The translations under genes were made by a program, and so were the position numbers. A stretch of 56,137 bases of DNA from Bacteroidales bacterium. Lineage in GTDB: Bacteria > Bacteroidota > Bacteroidia > Bacteroidales > G3-4614. This document shows, in pieces, positions 20,183 through 29,725 of this stretch. How positions within the stretch are numbered: the stretch's first letter is position 1; the number at the start of each line of letters is the position of its first letter. Below the pieces are notes generated by a model, which was given only the letters and a program-made list of their open reading frames with translations, was not told the DNA's origin and ran no database searches. The DNA lies in NCBI GenBank assembly GCA_017559955.1, contig JAFYPQ010000047.1, positions 1 through 56,137 of the forward strand, written 5' to 3'.

Positions 20183-22372
20183 ATGCCAACATCTTTAAGA
20201 TTCAGAGTTATAGAAAATGCGTTTTTGAAACGCCCCGTCGAGGTGAAAGTTCCAAACGAACGCCCTTCGGAATATTTTGGTAAATACGTTTTCAATCGAG
20301 CAAAAATGCAACAGTTTTTGCCTCAAGACATATACGAGAAACTTACAAACTCAATAGATAATAATTTACCCATTAGTCGTGATATTGCCGATGCGGTAGC
20401 AGATGGTATGAAGAAATGGGCAATCAGTATGGGTGCCACCCACTACACTCACTGGTTTCACCCTCTTACCGAAGGTACTGCCGAAAAACATGATGCCTTT
20501 GTAGAATTAGACAAAGATGGCAATATGATTGAGCGTTTGAGTGGCAAGTTGCTTATACAACAGGAGCCTGATGCGTCAAGTTTTCCAAATGGAGGTATCA
20601 GAAATACTTTTGAAGCTCGAGGATACTCGGCTTGGGACCCATCTTCTCCTGCATTTATTGTTGACGATACATTATGTATTCCAACAGTTTTCATTGCATA
20701 CACTGGAGAATCGTTAGACTATAAAGCCCCTTTGCTAAAAGCTCTTCACGCAGTTGACAAAGCTGCAGTTGAAGTTTGTAAATATTTCAATCCCGAAGTA
20801 AAAAAGGTTATTGCTTATTTGGGTTGGGAACAAGAGTTCTTCTTGGTTGATGAAGGGCTGTATGCTGCTCGTCCCGATTTGCTTTTAACAGGTCGTACTC
20901 TTATGGGACACGAGAGTTCTAAAAACCAACAATTGGACGACCACTATTTTGGTGCTATCCCCTCTCGTGTAATTGAGTTTATGAAAGAGGTTGAAATTGA
21001 GTGTTTAAAACTTGGTATTCCTTTGAAAACCCGCCACAACGAGGCAGCACCCAATCAATTTGAATTTGCACCTATTTTTGAAGAGTGCAATCTTGCAAAC
21101 GACCACAACCTATTGATGATGGCTACTATGCGTAAGGTTGCACGTAATCATGGTTTTAGGGTATTACTTCACGAAAAACCTTTTAAAGGGGTCAATGGTT
21201 CGGGTAAACACAACAACTGGTCGCTTGGAACAGACAACGGCATTATGCTAATGTCTCCGGGTAAAACAAAAAATGAAAACCTTCGCTTTATTACTTTTAT
21301 AGTTAATGTCATTAAAGCGGTTCATAAATATAACGGACTGCTTAAAGCAAGTATATCATCGGCAACTAATGCTCACCGTTTGGGTGCAGCAGAGGCTCCG
21401 CCTGCAATTATTTCAATTTTCCTTGGTTCTCACCTTACACAAGTGTTACAACACATAGGAAGTGAGGAGTTGGATAACTTGGAGGCTTCATCAAAACAAG
21501 GTATTAACTTGGATATTCCTCAAATACCCGAATTATTGATTGACAACACCGACCGCAACAGAACATCTCCTTTTGCTTTTACAGGAAACCGATTTGAATT
21601 CAGAGCTATCGGAGCAGAAGCCAATTGTGCTTCGGCTATGATTGCCCTTAACTCGGCTGTCGCAAAACAATTAAGCGATTTCAAACGTGATGTTGATGAG
21701 AAAACTGCAATGGGTATAGACCAACAAAAGGCTATCCTTTCGGTACTCGGAGAGTATGTTAAAGAGAGTATGGATATTTGCTTTGATGGTAATGGTTATA
21801 GCGATGAATGGAAAGAGGAGGCAGCTCGCAGAGGATTGGATTGCGAAACAAGCGTTCCTCTCATATTTGACAATTATTTAACCGACGAAACAATTAATAT
21901 GTTCTCCGCTACAGGCGTTATGAGCAAAAAAGAGTTGGAGGCAAGAAACGAGGTTAAATGGGAAACCTACACTAAAAAGATTCAGATTGAAGCTCGTGTT
22001 CTTGGCGACTTAGCTAAAAATCACGTTATTCCAACTTCAACAAAATATCAGAGTGAGTTGATTGAGAATGCTTATAAACTTAAACTTCTCTTCTCTGCCG
22101 ACAAGGCTGAAAAGCTTTGCGGCAAGGAGTTAGATACAATTGAGGACATAGGCACAAGAATTGAGGCTATAAAAACTTATGTTGACGATATGATTGCCGC
22201 TCGCAAAGAGGCAAACAAGATTGAAGATATGCGTGAACGCGCTATTGCCTATCACGACACTGTTGCTCCTTATTTCCAAAAAATCAGAGCAAACATTGAC
22301 CGATTGGAGTTGGTAGTTGACGATAAGATGTGGACTTTGCCTAAATATAGGGAGTTGTTGTTTATTAGGTAG
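20183..22372 (+). CDS. glnN: Glutamine synthetase type III
   Basis: Makes glutamine from glutamate, ammonia and ATP. The length of 729 residues is diagnostic of the large GSIII class rather than the roughly 470-residue GSI. Motifs seen: GATHYTHWFHPLTEGTAEKH near residues 93-112, GVNGSGKHNNWS near 336-347, and NRTSPFAFTGNRFEFRA near 455-471, all typical of GSIII. The N-terminal strand domain and the long C-terminal helical region (about 600-729) are complete. The start at 20183 fits the promoter at 20126-20155. It is divergent from carB, which uses glutamine nitrogen, so the pair may be coordinated, although each has its own promoter. Confidence 0.97.
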   Translation: MPTSLRFRVIENAFLKRPVEVKVPNERPSEYFGKYVFNRAKMQQFLPQDIYEKLTNSIDNNLPISRDIADAVADGMKKWAISMGATHYTHWFHPLTEGTAEKHDAFVELDKDGNMIERLSGKLLIQQEPDASSFPNGGIRNTFEARGYSAWDPSSPAFIVDDTLCIPTVFIAYTGESLDYKAPLLKALHAVDKAAVEVCKYFNPEVKKVIAYLGWEQEFFLVDEGLYAARPDLLLTGRTLMGHESSKNQQLDDHYFGAIPSRVIEFMKEVEIECLKLGIPLKTRHNEAAPNQFEFAPIFEECNLANDHNLLMMATMRKVARNHGFRVLLHEKPFKGVNGSGKHNNWSLGTDNGIMLMSPGKTKNENLRFITFIVNVIKAVHKYNGLLKASISSATNAHRLGAAEAPPAIISIFLGSHLTQVLQHIGSEELDNLEASSKQGINLDIPQIPELLIDNTDRNRTSPFAFTGNRFEFRAIGAEANCASAMIALNSAVAKQLSDFKRDVDEKTAMGIDQQKAILSVLGEYVKESMDICFDGNGYSDEWKEEAARRGLDCETSVPLIFDNYLTDETINMFSATGVMSKKELEARNEVKWETYTKKIQIEARVLGDLAKNHVIPTSTKYQSELIENAYKLKLLFSADKAEKLCGKELDTIEDIGTRIEAIKTYVDDMIAARKEANKIEDMRERAIAYHDTVAPYFQKIRANIDRLELVVDDKMWTLPKYRELLFIR

Positions 22373-22396
22373 CAGTCAGCTATTAGAGATATTAGT

Positions 22397-22423
22397 CCAA
22401 TTGGTCTAATTAGACTAATTGGT
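22397..22423. repeat. Imperfect palindrome downstream of glnN
   Basis: CCAATTGGTCTAATTAGACT followed by AATTGG is a near-palindrome centred on TAATTA. It may help terminate glnN. Repeats of this type give spurious ISLIRPIGLISL-like reading frames on the minus strand. Confidence 0.5.
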
Positions 22424-22437
22424 TTTATAAGAGAAGG

Positions 22438-22471
22438 GGCTGTGTCAAAATGTATTTTTTTTGACACAGCC
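22438..22471. terminator. Long hairpin after glnN, probable terminator
   Basis: The arms GGCTGTGTCAAA (22438-22449) and TTTGACACAGCC (22460-22471) are perfect complements flanking a T-rich loop. There is no long T run after the stem, so termination is inferred mainly from position. Confidence 0.55.
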
Positions 22472-22500
22472 TCCTACTTTATTTGTTATAAATTCTTATT

Positions 22501-22556
22501 CTAACAACTACCCCGAAGGGGCGGCACTTGTGCCGACAACTAACAACTAAAAACTG
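22501..22556 (+). repeat. REP-like palindromic repeat, copy 1
   Basis: Two small hairpins in a row (CCCC-GAA-GGGG, then GGCAC-TT-GTGCC) are bounded by CTAACAACTA and GACAACTAACAACTAAAAAC. The same architecture with the same flanks occurs inverted at 32974-33027. Only two copies are visible here, so genome-wide abundance is unknown. Confidence 0.75.
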
Positions 22557-22561
22557 ATTTT

Positions 22562-22720
22562 AAACTCGTTTAACCTTCCCGAATAGGTTTCAGAAAACTT
22601 TGAGAGAAATTTAATCTGTTTGGGATATTTATGTTTTGGCAAAGCCTCTTTGAGTTGCATCAAGAGGTTTTGTTGTTTTTCAGAGTTTCTCTATTCATTT
22701 TCAATTATAAAGGTATATAT
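22562..22720 (-). pseudogene. Decayed duplicate of the menE 3' end
   Basis: The minus strand repeats the end of menE (compare 24108-24270). By hand alignment about 121 bp (22563-22683) differ at roughly seven positions, including a 1-bp deletion that shifts the frame; a further 40 bp or so still align at about 60%. It ends in the equivalent of K-V-K-R-V and a stop. It is separated from the real menE by the SUMF1-fold gene. It is either a relic of a second menE allele or the scar of a recombination that brought in the intervening gene. Confidence 0.85.
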
Positions 22721-22787
22721 CTTACGCAAAAGGAATACTTCAATTTTTTAATACCTTATTGAGTCTAAATATAGAACTAATTCTTAA

Positions 22788-23969
22788 CTACATAGATAGT
22801 GCAAGGCGGAATCCAACACTATTATTTCGATTAGTCGGGTTAGCACTACTACGAACAGATACTCGACAATCCCTTGCAGATAATCCCCAATATCCTCCAC
22901 GGAATACGCGATAAGAACCAGATTCGCTACCTGTTGGGTTCGTCTCTTCAGAAGAGGTATAACCTGCATACCAATCGCTACACCACTCCCAAACATTTCC
23001 GCTCATATCATATATTCCCAATTCATTAGGCTGTTTCGTTCCTACTTGACGACTTTTTGAATTTGAATTTTCAGAAAACCAGGCAACATCTCCAACAGTA
23101 TCACTTCCAGAGTATTTGTACGCTTGACTGCTAACTCCTCCTCGTGCTGCATATTCCCACTCGGCCTCAGTCGGCAATCGGTAATTTTTTCCGGTTATCT
23201 TATTCAAACGAGGGAGGAAGATATTTACTATATCATCATAACTTACATAGTATGTTGGAAAGTAATCTCCAACACCAAAAGTCGATGATGGTTTTTTATC
23301 CAACCAGGCATCTGTCGAATAAGGACTCATAGTTGTACCATCTGCAACATCTCCGCTGTATGACATTACATACTCCCACAATTGTTGAGTAACCTCATAT
23401 TTTCCTATATAATAACTTGATAGATTTACTTTGCGTGTAGGTTTTTCATCAAAATTTGCATCCAAACCCTGTTCTTCTGTGGCACCCATTGTATAAGATC
23501 CTCCCTCTACATAAACCAACTCATCATTAGTTAAACTTTCAATAGGATCAATTATGTTTGGCATTGGAGTAGTACGCTCCTCAAACGTAGCCACAATGCT
23601 AAGGTCTGCACTTACTGGGTGTTTATAATTTCTTGATACACTCACAACCTCGCCAGCCACGCTCCAATTCTTAAATTGGTAAGCGCTACTCTCTATTGCT
23701 AAAAACGCTACTGTATCTCCTACTGTAACATATTGCGCCTCCTCTTTACCATTAATTGTAACCAATCCTGCATTTGAGGGAACTACTGTTGTGGAAACTA
23801 AATATTTATACTCTTTATTAAATATTACACTATCCACATCATTAATGTTGTATTTAAAGATAACCTCGCCATCTTTGTGTATCTCTAAAACTCTATCAAA
23901 TTCTTGAGCGCATACACTGTTCAACACAGCCACTATTACAGCAAATATCGCAACTAACTTAGTCTTCAT
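22788..23969 (-). CDS. Secreted SUMF1/formylglycine-generating-enzyme-fold protein
   Basis: 393 residues with a signal peptide (ends NSVCAQ, about residue 22). Residues about 25-50 contain the short IHKDGEVIFKYNINDVDSVIF motif frequent at the start of Bacteroidales secreted proteins. About 55-130 resembles a divergent InlB-type beta-grasp repeat (GDTVAFLAIE, YQFKNWSVAGEVVS, SIVATFE). About 150-393 is the SUMF1 fold: VEGGSYTMGA, YYIGKYEVTQQLWEYVM, YRLPTEAEWEYAARGG, GNVWEWCSDWY, VGFRLALSM. The region that carries the catalytic cysteine pair in true formylglycine-generating enzymes here reads ARDCRVSVRSS, with one Cys only, so sulfatase activation is unlikely. It lies between the menE pseudogene fragment and menE. 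Confidence 0.85.
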   Translation of the reverse strand: MKTKLVAIFAVIVAVLNSVCAQEFDRVLEIHKDGEVIFKYNINDVDSVIFNKEYKYLVSTTVVPSNAGLVTINGKEEAQYVTVGDTVAFLAIESSAYQFKNWSVAGEVVSVSRNYKHPVSADLSIVATFEERTTPMPNIIDPIESLTNDELVYVEGGSYTMGATEEQGLDANFDEKPTRKVNLSSYYIGKYEVTQQLWEYVMSYSGDVADGTTMSPYSTDAWLDKKPSSTFGVGDYFPTYYVSYDDIVNIFLPRLNKITGKNYRLPTEAEWEYAARGGVSSQAYKYSGSDTVGDVAWFSENSNSKSRQVGTKQPNELGIYDMSGNVWEWCSDWYAGYTSSEETNPTGSESGSYRVFRGGYWGLSARDCRVSVRSSANPTNRNNSVGFRLALSM

Positions 23970-23982
23970 ATTTATCTCCTCA

Positions 23983-24013
23983 CCCCAACCCCTCTCCAGT
24001 AGAGAGGGGCGGT
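23983..24013. repeat. Short hairpin upstream of the SUMF1-fold gene
   Basis: ACCCCTCTC and GAGAGGGG pair around CAGTA just upstream of the start codon on the minus strand, within the 5' leader. It has no T run on the minus strand. It may be a repeat family member or part of the leader; the function is not known. Confidence 0.45.
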
Positions 24014-24098
24014 TTTAATATTTTAATTATTATAGATTTAATATTTAGCTACAAAGTAATATAAATTTTTCGGATGGCACAAATAGCACCTTCTACAC

Positions 24099-25118
24099 TC
24101 AACCAACAACTCGTTTAACCTTTCCCGAATAGGTTTCATAAAACTTTGAGAGATATTTAATCTGTTTGGGGGATTTATGTTTTGGCAAGGCCTCTTTGAG
24201 TTGTATCAAGAGGTTTTGTTGTTTTTCAGAATTCCACTCCTCGCCTTCTATTACAAGGGTGCAAATTTCACCCCAAAGAGTATCAGGAATTCCTATTACA
24301 TAGAAACGCTCTTTTATATATGGAGCTATTAGTTTCTCAATCTCCTCCGGGAATATTTTCACTCCTCCTGAGTTTATAACATTATCAAACCTCCCTCGCC
24401 AAATAAAGTGAGTTGATGAGAGCAAATCGACCATATCGTTTGTTACAACCTCTTTTATTGAAAGATGTGGAACATTTATTTTTAAACATCCTCTATCATC
24501 TGTCGAAAAAGTTACTCCGGGCAATGCAGAGTAACTATCCTCTGCCCCAATTTTACGGAGAGCTACGTGCGAAAGGGTTTCGGTCATACCATATGTTGCA
24601 TAGGCATTGAGAGAAGTTTCTGCTATTCGTTTTTCGGTTACGCCATCAAGTGGTGCACCACCTATTATCATATTCTCTATTTTTGATAGTTGTGTAAGAG
24701 AAATTGTCTCTTTTAGAATATTTACCACTTGCGACGGCACCATTGCCGATAGTGTTATATTGCTTTTTAATGGTTGGCTTAACGGATTAGACGAAGGTAG
24801 TTGTTCAATCATCTCCGCTCCTGACTCCAACCAACGAACTATCATCATTTTGCCTGCTATATAGTTTGGAGATAGCGACAATAGAAATGTTGAAGTAGAA
24901 TTGATATTAAAGAAACGGTTTGTCATCTGTGCCGATGCTTGCATATCTGCTTTAAGGAGTTGTATAGTTTTAGGCACACCTGTTGAACCTGATGTTTGTG
25001 CTGTCATATATTTACTACCATCAAACCAATCGGTTACAAACTTTGCAAACTCAGGGGTTACCACCTCTCTTAATTCTGCAAGCGATGTTACTCGTTTTCC
25101 GTTTATCTTAAACTCCAT
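24099..25118 (-). CDS. menE: o-Succinylbenzoate-CoA ligase (short form)
   Basis: Activates o-succinylbenzoate with CoA and ATP in menaquinone synthesis. This ANL-family enzyme shows the P-loop-like motif TSGSTGVPK (residues 42-50), YGMTETLSH near 180, and the C-terminal GRFDNVINSGGVKIFPEEIE near 243-262. At 339 residues it is shorter than the roughly 450-490 of Proteobacteria or Firmicutes because the N-terminal region is reduced; this short form is usual in Bacteroidales. It is the last gene of the men operon, 1 bp after menC. Its last 120 bp are duplicated at 22563-22683. Confidence 0.93.
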   Translation of the reverse strand: MEFKINGKRVTSLAELREVVTPEFAKFVTDWFDGSKYMTAQTSGSTGVPKTIQLLKADMQASAQMTNRFFNINSTSTFLLSLSPNYIAGKMMIVRWLESGAEMIEQLPSSNPLSQPLKSNITLSAMVPSQVVNILKETISLTQLSKIENMIIGGAPLDGVTEKRIAETSLNAYATYGMTETLSHVALRKIGAEDSYSALPGVTFSTDDRGCLKINVPHLSIKEVVTNDMVDLLSSTHFIWRGRFDNVINSGGVKIFPEEIEKLIAPYIKERFYVIGIPDTLWGEICTLVIEGEEWNSEKQQNLLIQLKEALPKHKSPKQIKYLSKFYETYSGKVKRVVG

Positions 25119-25119
25119 T

Positions 25120-26157
25120 TTACATCAAGGATAAATCCCATTTTTGAGATGGATTATGATATAGTCTCTCTCCGTCAATAAATAGTGGAGAAGAAATATT
25201 ATTTGTATAGAGTTGCCCGGTTCCCAATCCTTGAGGCATAGTTATAGGTTTTGCCGACACCCATTGAGAAATAGCATTCAGCCCAATGTTTGACTCCAAT
25301 GCTGATGTTGCCCACCAACCAATTCCTCGCTCTTCAGCAAGATAAATCCACTCATCAGAAGAGGCAAAACCTCCTGCTAATGATGGTTTTAAAATTATAT
25401 ATTGTGGTTTTATTACGTTCAGCATCTCCACTTTTGCTTCTCGTTCAACAACTCCGATTAACTCCTCGTCCAATGCAATAGGTATTGGCGATGAATTACA
25501 AATATCAGCCATCGCTTGATAATTCCCTTGCTTTATGGGTTGCTCTATAGAGTGTATTTCATAGGGTGAAAGTTGTTCCAATTTTTGCAAGGCATCAATA
25601 GGAGAAAATGCTCCGTTTGCATCTAATCGCAACTCCAATACATCTTTTGGGAAACGGTTACGAATTGATTTTATCAACTCCAACTCTGACAAAAACTCTA
25701 TACCTCCTATTTTCAGTTTCAAGCATTTAAATCCTTGCGAAAGTTTTTCGGATATTCTTTCTGCCATTTCATCCTTGTTCCCCATCCATATAAGACCGTT
25801 TATGCGAATTCCCTCTTCGCCTCGAGTGAATGGGGTGTCACATAACATACGTCTGCCTCCTCCGTTTAAATCGGTTATTGCCGTTTCAAGTCCGAAGAGT
25901 ATCGAACTCCACGATTTTAAAGAGTCGAAATCGATACTGTTTATATTGTGGCATACCTCTCGAAGTTTATTTTCATAACAGGGAAAATCCTCAGCACTCA
26001 AGCCACGAAATAGCGATGCTTCGCCCAATCCGCAAAGTGTGGGATTCTCCTCATCCCACACCTTTACGTAATAGGTATCTTTTGTAAGAAGCGTGTTTCG
26101 AGATGTTATGGCAGGCCTCTTAAAATTAAGTGTATATTTTATATATTCTGCCCTCAT
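25120..26157 (-). CDS. menC: o-Succinylbenzoate synthase
   Basis: Enolase-superfamily dehydratase converting SHCHC to o-succinylbenzoate. Catalytic features seen: the lysine motif CLKLKIGG near residue 145, the metal ligand in LRLDANGAF near 177, IEQP and ALDEELIG for the other acidic ligands, and the second lysine in IILKPSLAGG near 254. The 345-residue length is typical. The start codon overlaps the last base of the menB stop (TAATG), which implies translational coupling. Confidence 0.93.
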   Translation of the reverse strand: MRAEYIKYTLNFKRPAITSRNTLLTKDTYYVKVWDEENPTLCGLGEASLFRGLSAEDFPCYENKLREVCHNINSIDFDSLKSWSSILFGLETAITDLNGGGRRMLCDTPFTRGEEGIRINGLIWMGNKDEMAERISEKLSQGFKCLKLKIGGIEFLSELELIKSIRNRFPKDVLELRLDANGAFSPIDALQKLEQLSPYEIHSIEQPIKQGNYQAMADICNSSPIPIALDEELIGVVEREAKVEMLNVIKPQYIILKPSLAGGFASSDEWIYLAEERGIGWWATSALESNIGLNAISQWVSAKPITMPQGLGTGQLYTNNISSPLFIDGERLYHNPSQKWDLSLM

Positions 26158-26978
26158 TATGGGAATTTGGGGAATTTTTTGAAATCGGGGTCTCGCTTCT
26201 CCAAAAAGGCATTTTTACCCTCTTGTGCCTCCTCCATAAGATAGAACATAAGTGTTGCATCCCCTGCAAACTCCATCAATCCGTGTTGTCCGTCAAGTTC
26301 GGCATTTAAGGCACGTTTTATCATACGTATTGCCATAGGAGAACGTTGCAGTATTGTTTCACACCACTCTACTGTTTCATCCTCCAATCGTTCGAATGGA
26401 ACCACTTTATTTACCAAGCCCATCTCCTCTGCCTCTTTTGCTGTGTATTGACGGCATAAGAACCAAATTTCACGAGCCTTTTTTTGGCCTACACTTCGTG
26501 CCAGATATGAAGAGCCGAAACCTCCATCGAAACTTCCCACCTTAGGACCGGTTTGTCCAAATCTTGCATTCTCCGATGCTATTGTCAAATCGCAAACTAC
26601 GTGTAGTACGTGTCCTCCGCCGATTGCATATCCGTTTACCATCGCTATTACAGGTTTAGGAAGTGAGCGTATTGCTTTGTGCAAATCTAATACATTTAAG
26701 CGAGGCACACCGTCTTCTCCTATATAACCACCCAAACCTTTTACGTTTTGGTCGCCTCCCGAACAGAAAGCTTTATCTCCTGCTCCTGTAAGTATAACCA
26801 CACCGATATCGGCACGTTTACGACAGATTGAAATTGCATCTAACATTTCGTCGTTTGTTTGCGGACGAAATGCATTATATACTCTGGGGCGATTTATTGT
26901 TATTTTCGCTATTGAATTGTAGTACTCGAATTTTATATCCTCATACTCTTTAATTGTTATCCACTGGCGTATTTGCAT
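26157..26978 (-). CDS. menB: 1,4-Dihydroxy-2-naphthoyl-CoA synthase
   Basis: Crotonase-fold enzyme closing the naphthoate ring in menaquinone synthesis. It has the oxyanion-hole segments [14 protein letters not shown] and [20 protein letters not shown] (about residues 58-77), [21 protein letters not shown] and [20 protein letters not shown], which are the MenB-specific sequences. The 273-residue length and the N-terminal [14 protein letters not shown] support the start at 26978. It is 6 bp after menD. Confidence 0.97.
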   Translation of the reverse strand: MQIRQWITIKEYEDIKFEYYNSIAKITINRPRVYNAFRPQTNDEMLDAISICRKRADIGVVILTGAGDKAFCSGGDQNVKGLGGYIGEDGVPRLNVLDLHKAIRSLPKPVIAMVNGYAIGGGHVLHVVCDLTIASENARFGQTGPKVGSFDGGFGSSYLARSVGQKKAREIWFLCRQYTAKEAEEMGLVNKVVPFERLEDETVEWCETILQRSPMAIRMIKRALNAELDGQHGLMEFAGDATLMFYLMEEAQEGKNAFLEKRDPDFKKFPKFP

Positions 26979-26984
26979 ATCTTT

Positions 26985-28655
26985 TTAAGATTTAAAATAG
27001 TTTCGTAAAATTATATCGTTTTGGGTTCGTGGTGTTACCACCTCCATTATTGCTCTATGCGAAGATAGAAAAAATTTTGGAAGTTGGGCAAGCAACTCCT
27101 CTTCGTTTTTTGCCGAATAGAACTCGAATGAGTATGTTTGTGCAAGTTCTTGCACCTTTACATCCGTTACACACTCAAAGTATTTTTCCAACTCGGGTAA
27201 AACCGATGTTCCTTGTAAAAACCTAAATATTCCTCCTCCTCCGTTTTTCATCACAATTATCTTCATATTCGAGGGGATATCGGCTATTGACAACGCATTT
27301 GAATCGTATTGAAATCCCATATCGCCCGTTATTAACAAGACACGTTTATCGGTTCCAAACGATGCTCCTATGGCTGTCGATGTTGCTCCGTCAATTCCAC
27401 TTACACCCCTGTTTGATGATGATTTTAGACAATTGTAATTATCAAAGAGTTGTGCATAACGAATCGGCGTTCCGTTTGACAATTGAAGATATGTTTCAGT
27501 TGGGATTGAAGGCAATATCAACGAAAAGGCTTTCATATCGCTCCAACCTACTGATTCTACATATTCTCGTTTTTTATCTGCTGCTCGTTGAGCTAAATCG
27601 TGCCACATTTTGCTGTATGCAGAGTTATTAGGTTCAACCTTATCTGCTATTAACGAAATGAGTGATGATGGAGACATATCAATCTGCCAAGTGAGTGCAG
27701 AAAAAGTGTCTATTTTCCAATCGCACTCACTTATATGTATATGCTCTTTAGGCTTATATGTTCGCAATAGTGTTTTTACCATTTTTGAGACAAGTGATCC
27801 TCCGAATGTTATCAAAAGTTCGGGTGCTGCCTCTGAACGATTATCTTCGGTAAGTTGCGTAAGGGTTCTGTCAATTGTTGAGATTGCTCCACTTACATTT
27901 ATATTTGATATTGTCTCGGTCAACAATACCACTTGTGGCAATTTTACCAACTGAGACAAAGCATTATCAAGAGAGCTATCAGGCTCGGCAAATGATGCTA
28001 AAAGCATTACCTTTTTATATTGCGAAACTTTATTGATTAGCTCTTGTTGCTCTTCGCTACTTATTGTTTTTAGCAGTGCAGGTGGCTCTGGTAAATTTAT
28101 ATTTAGCTCTTCAATTGGGGCTAATCCTGCTAAAGGTTCTCTTAGTGGTACGTTTATGTGAACAGGACCAAAGTCGGGTGTTAAAGCTTTTAAAACAGTT
28201 TCATCAATCAACTGAATGGTTGCACTCTCTTCGGTATCGGATTTTATCTCGGTTGGAAGAGTGCATGAATACTTTATATAGTTTGAATATACGTTGTTTT
28301 GTCTTATAGTTTGGCTGTCGTTTTGATCGATAACCTCTGGTTCTCTGTCGGCAGTTATCACTATTAGTGGTACATTTCTGTAGTATGCCTCAGAGATTGC
28401 AGGAGCATAATTGAGTACCGCACTACCCGATGTACAAACCAATGCAACAGGTTTTGAAATTTGGACAGAGAGACCCAATGCTACAAATGCAGCACTACGT
28501 TCATCAATTACCACATGAGATTTAAAGTAATCGTCTCGTGCCACTCCAACAATTATTGGTGTATTACGTGATCCGGGAGAGATTACGAAATTTTCAACAC
28601 CTCTCTGTTTCAGTATCTCTAAAACTATTCTGACTTGTCTTTTATCGGTTGTCAT
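26985..28655 (-). CDS. menD: SEPHCHC synthase (MenD)
   Basis: Thiamine-diphosphate enzyme joining isochorismate and 2-oxoglutarate. The N-terminal Pyr domain has FVISPGSRNTPIIVGVA and DERSAAFVALGLS; the C-terminal PP domain has the ThDP/metal motif ITGDMGFQYDSNAL near residue 440 preceded by GIDGATSTAIGAS. 556 residues is normal. It is 16 bp after menF in the same operon. Confidence 0.95.
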   Translation of the reverse strand: MTTDKRQVRIVLEILKQRGVENFVISPGSRNTPIIVGVARDDYFKSHVVIDERSAAFVALGLSVQISKPVALVCTSGSAVLNYAPAISEAYYRNVPLIVITADREPEVIDQNDSQTIRQNNVYSNYIKYSCTLPTEIKSDTEESATIQLIDETVLKALTPDFGPVHINVPLREPLAGLAPIEELNINLPEPPALLKTISSEEQQELINKVSQYKKVMLLASFAEPDSSLDNALSQLVKLPQVVLLTETISNINVSGAISTIDRTLTQLTEDNRSEAAPELLITFGGSLVSKMVKTLLRTYKPKEHIHISECDWKIDTFSALTWQIDMSPSSLISLIADKVEPNNSAYSKMWHDLAQRAADKKREYVESVGWSDMKAFSLILPSIPTETYLQLSNGTPIRYAQLFDNYNCLKSSSNRGVSGIDGATSTAIGASFGTDKRVLLITGDMGFQYDSNALSIADIPSNMKIIVMKNGGGGIFRFLQGTSVLPELEKYFECVTDVKVQELAQTYSFEFYSAKNEEELLAQLPKFFLSSHRAIMEVVTPRTQNDIILRNYFKS

Positions 28656-28671
28656 TGTTATTTATAAATTG

Positions 28672-29718
28672 CTACTCTTTAATGGCATATAGCAAAGTTT
28701 GTGCTTTATGCTCGGTCTCATTCCACTCATCTTCAACTTTCGACTGAGAGGTTAGCCCCCCTCCAACATATAGTTGAACTCGATTAGGAAATATTTCCAT
28801 ACTTCGCAAATTTACAAATAAACTGAATGTGTTGTTCTCTTTTACTCCACCTAAATAACCTGAATAATATCTTCTCTGTCGTTTTTCTACTTCAATTATT
28901 GCCTCTAAGGCTTTATCAAGTGGGGTTCCTGCCACAGCCGGAGTAGGATGTAACAATGATAGAAGGTGGTCTGCTTTTTCTTTACAAACCCCATCTGCCG
29001 ATATTATATTGCACAGATGTTCGACAGGACCTGCCGTTTTTACAAAACGAGGAGATATTTTTATATTTAGAGCTAAGCTATTAAACTTATCTGTTATATA
29101 ATCTGTTACAATCTGTTGCTCTCGTTCCTCTTTTTGCGTAAAGTTTCTTTTGTCGTTCACTCTGCGTGTGGCAGCCAAAGCCATAGTAGATACTCTATTC
29201 CCATCGTACTCCAAAAGTTTTTCGGGTGTTGCTCCAATCCATGTCGCTATATGTGGTACTGAAAAAATATATACATAAGCATTCGGATAGGTGTTGCATA
29301 ATGAGAGAAACCATTCAGATACCTTATTTCGAGTATCAACCTCGCAACCTATTGTTCGTGATAACACAGTTTTTTGATATCTCCCCGCCTGCATTTCTCC
29401 TATAAGTTTTGATGCAGACTCCTTATACTCGGTATATGTTATTTCCGTATTGCACTGTGGATATTCAACACTGCGTTTGGCTACCTGCAATGGAAAGTTA
29501 TTTAGCGAATATTCTTGTTTAATAAAGAGTGCGGGCGTTTGTTCTGTCTCAACAAAGGGATATACGACAAAACCATTATCTCCTTCAAGTCGTTGAGCAA
29601 GAGAGGAGAGTTGCAGCCCAAATTCAATCTCCTCGTCAGGATTACGATAGGCATAGAATGGCAAATTATTCTCCAATGCCACCCTTATTGCCTCCCCTAT
29701 TTCAACCTGCCTTGTCAT
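28672..29718 (-). CDS. menF: Isochorismate synthase
   Basis: Chorismate-binding enzyme that starts menaquinone synthesis by making isochorismate. Seen: GATPEKLLEYDGNRVSTMALA near residues 166-186, the conserved HPTPAVAGTPLDKA near 257-270, RRYYSGYLGG near 286 and LYVGGGLTSQSKVEDEWNET near the end. At 348 residues it is a short form with a reduced N-terminal region, as in related Bacteroidales. It follows rimO by 7 bp and leads the men block; menH is not seen in the cluster and menA is not in the window. Confidence 0.93.
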   Translation of the reverse strand: MTRQVEIGEAIRVALENNLPFYAYRNPDEEIEFGLQLSSLAQRLEGDNGFVVYPFVETEQTPALFIKQEYSLNNFPLQVAKRSVEYPQCNTEITYTEYKESASKLIGEMQAGRYQKTVLSRTIGCEVDTRNKVSEWFLSLCNTYPNAYVYIFSVPHIATWIGATPEKLLEYDGNRVSTMALAATRRVNDKRNFTQKEEREQQIVTDYITDKFNSLALNIKISPRFVKTAGPVEHLCNIISADGVCKEKADHLLSLLHPTPAVAGTPLDKALEAIIEVEKRQRRYYSGYLGGVKENNTFSLFVNLRSMEIFPNRVQLYVGGGLTSQSKVEDEWNETEHKAQTLLYAIKE

Positions 29719-29725
29719 GGCAACT

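Noticed and set aside
22270..22467. Minus-strand 65-residue frame with repeated ISLIRPIGLISLI-like sequence
   Set aside because: It is the translation of the palindrome at 22397-22423 and runs into glnN on the opposite strand; there is no promoter or independent coding signal.
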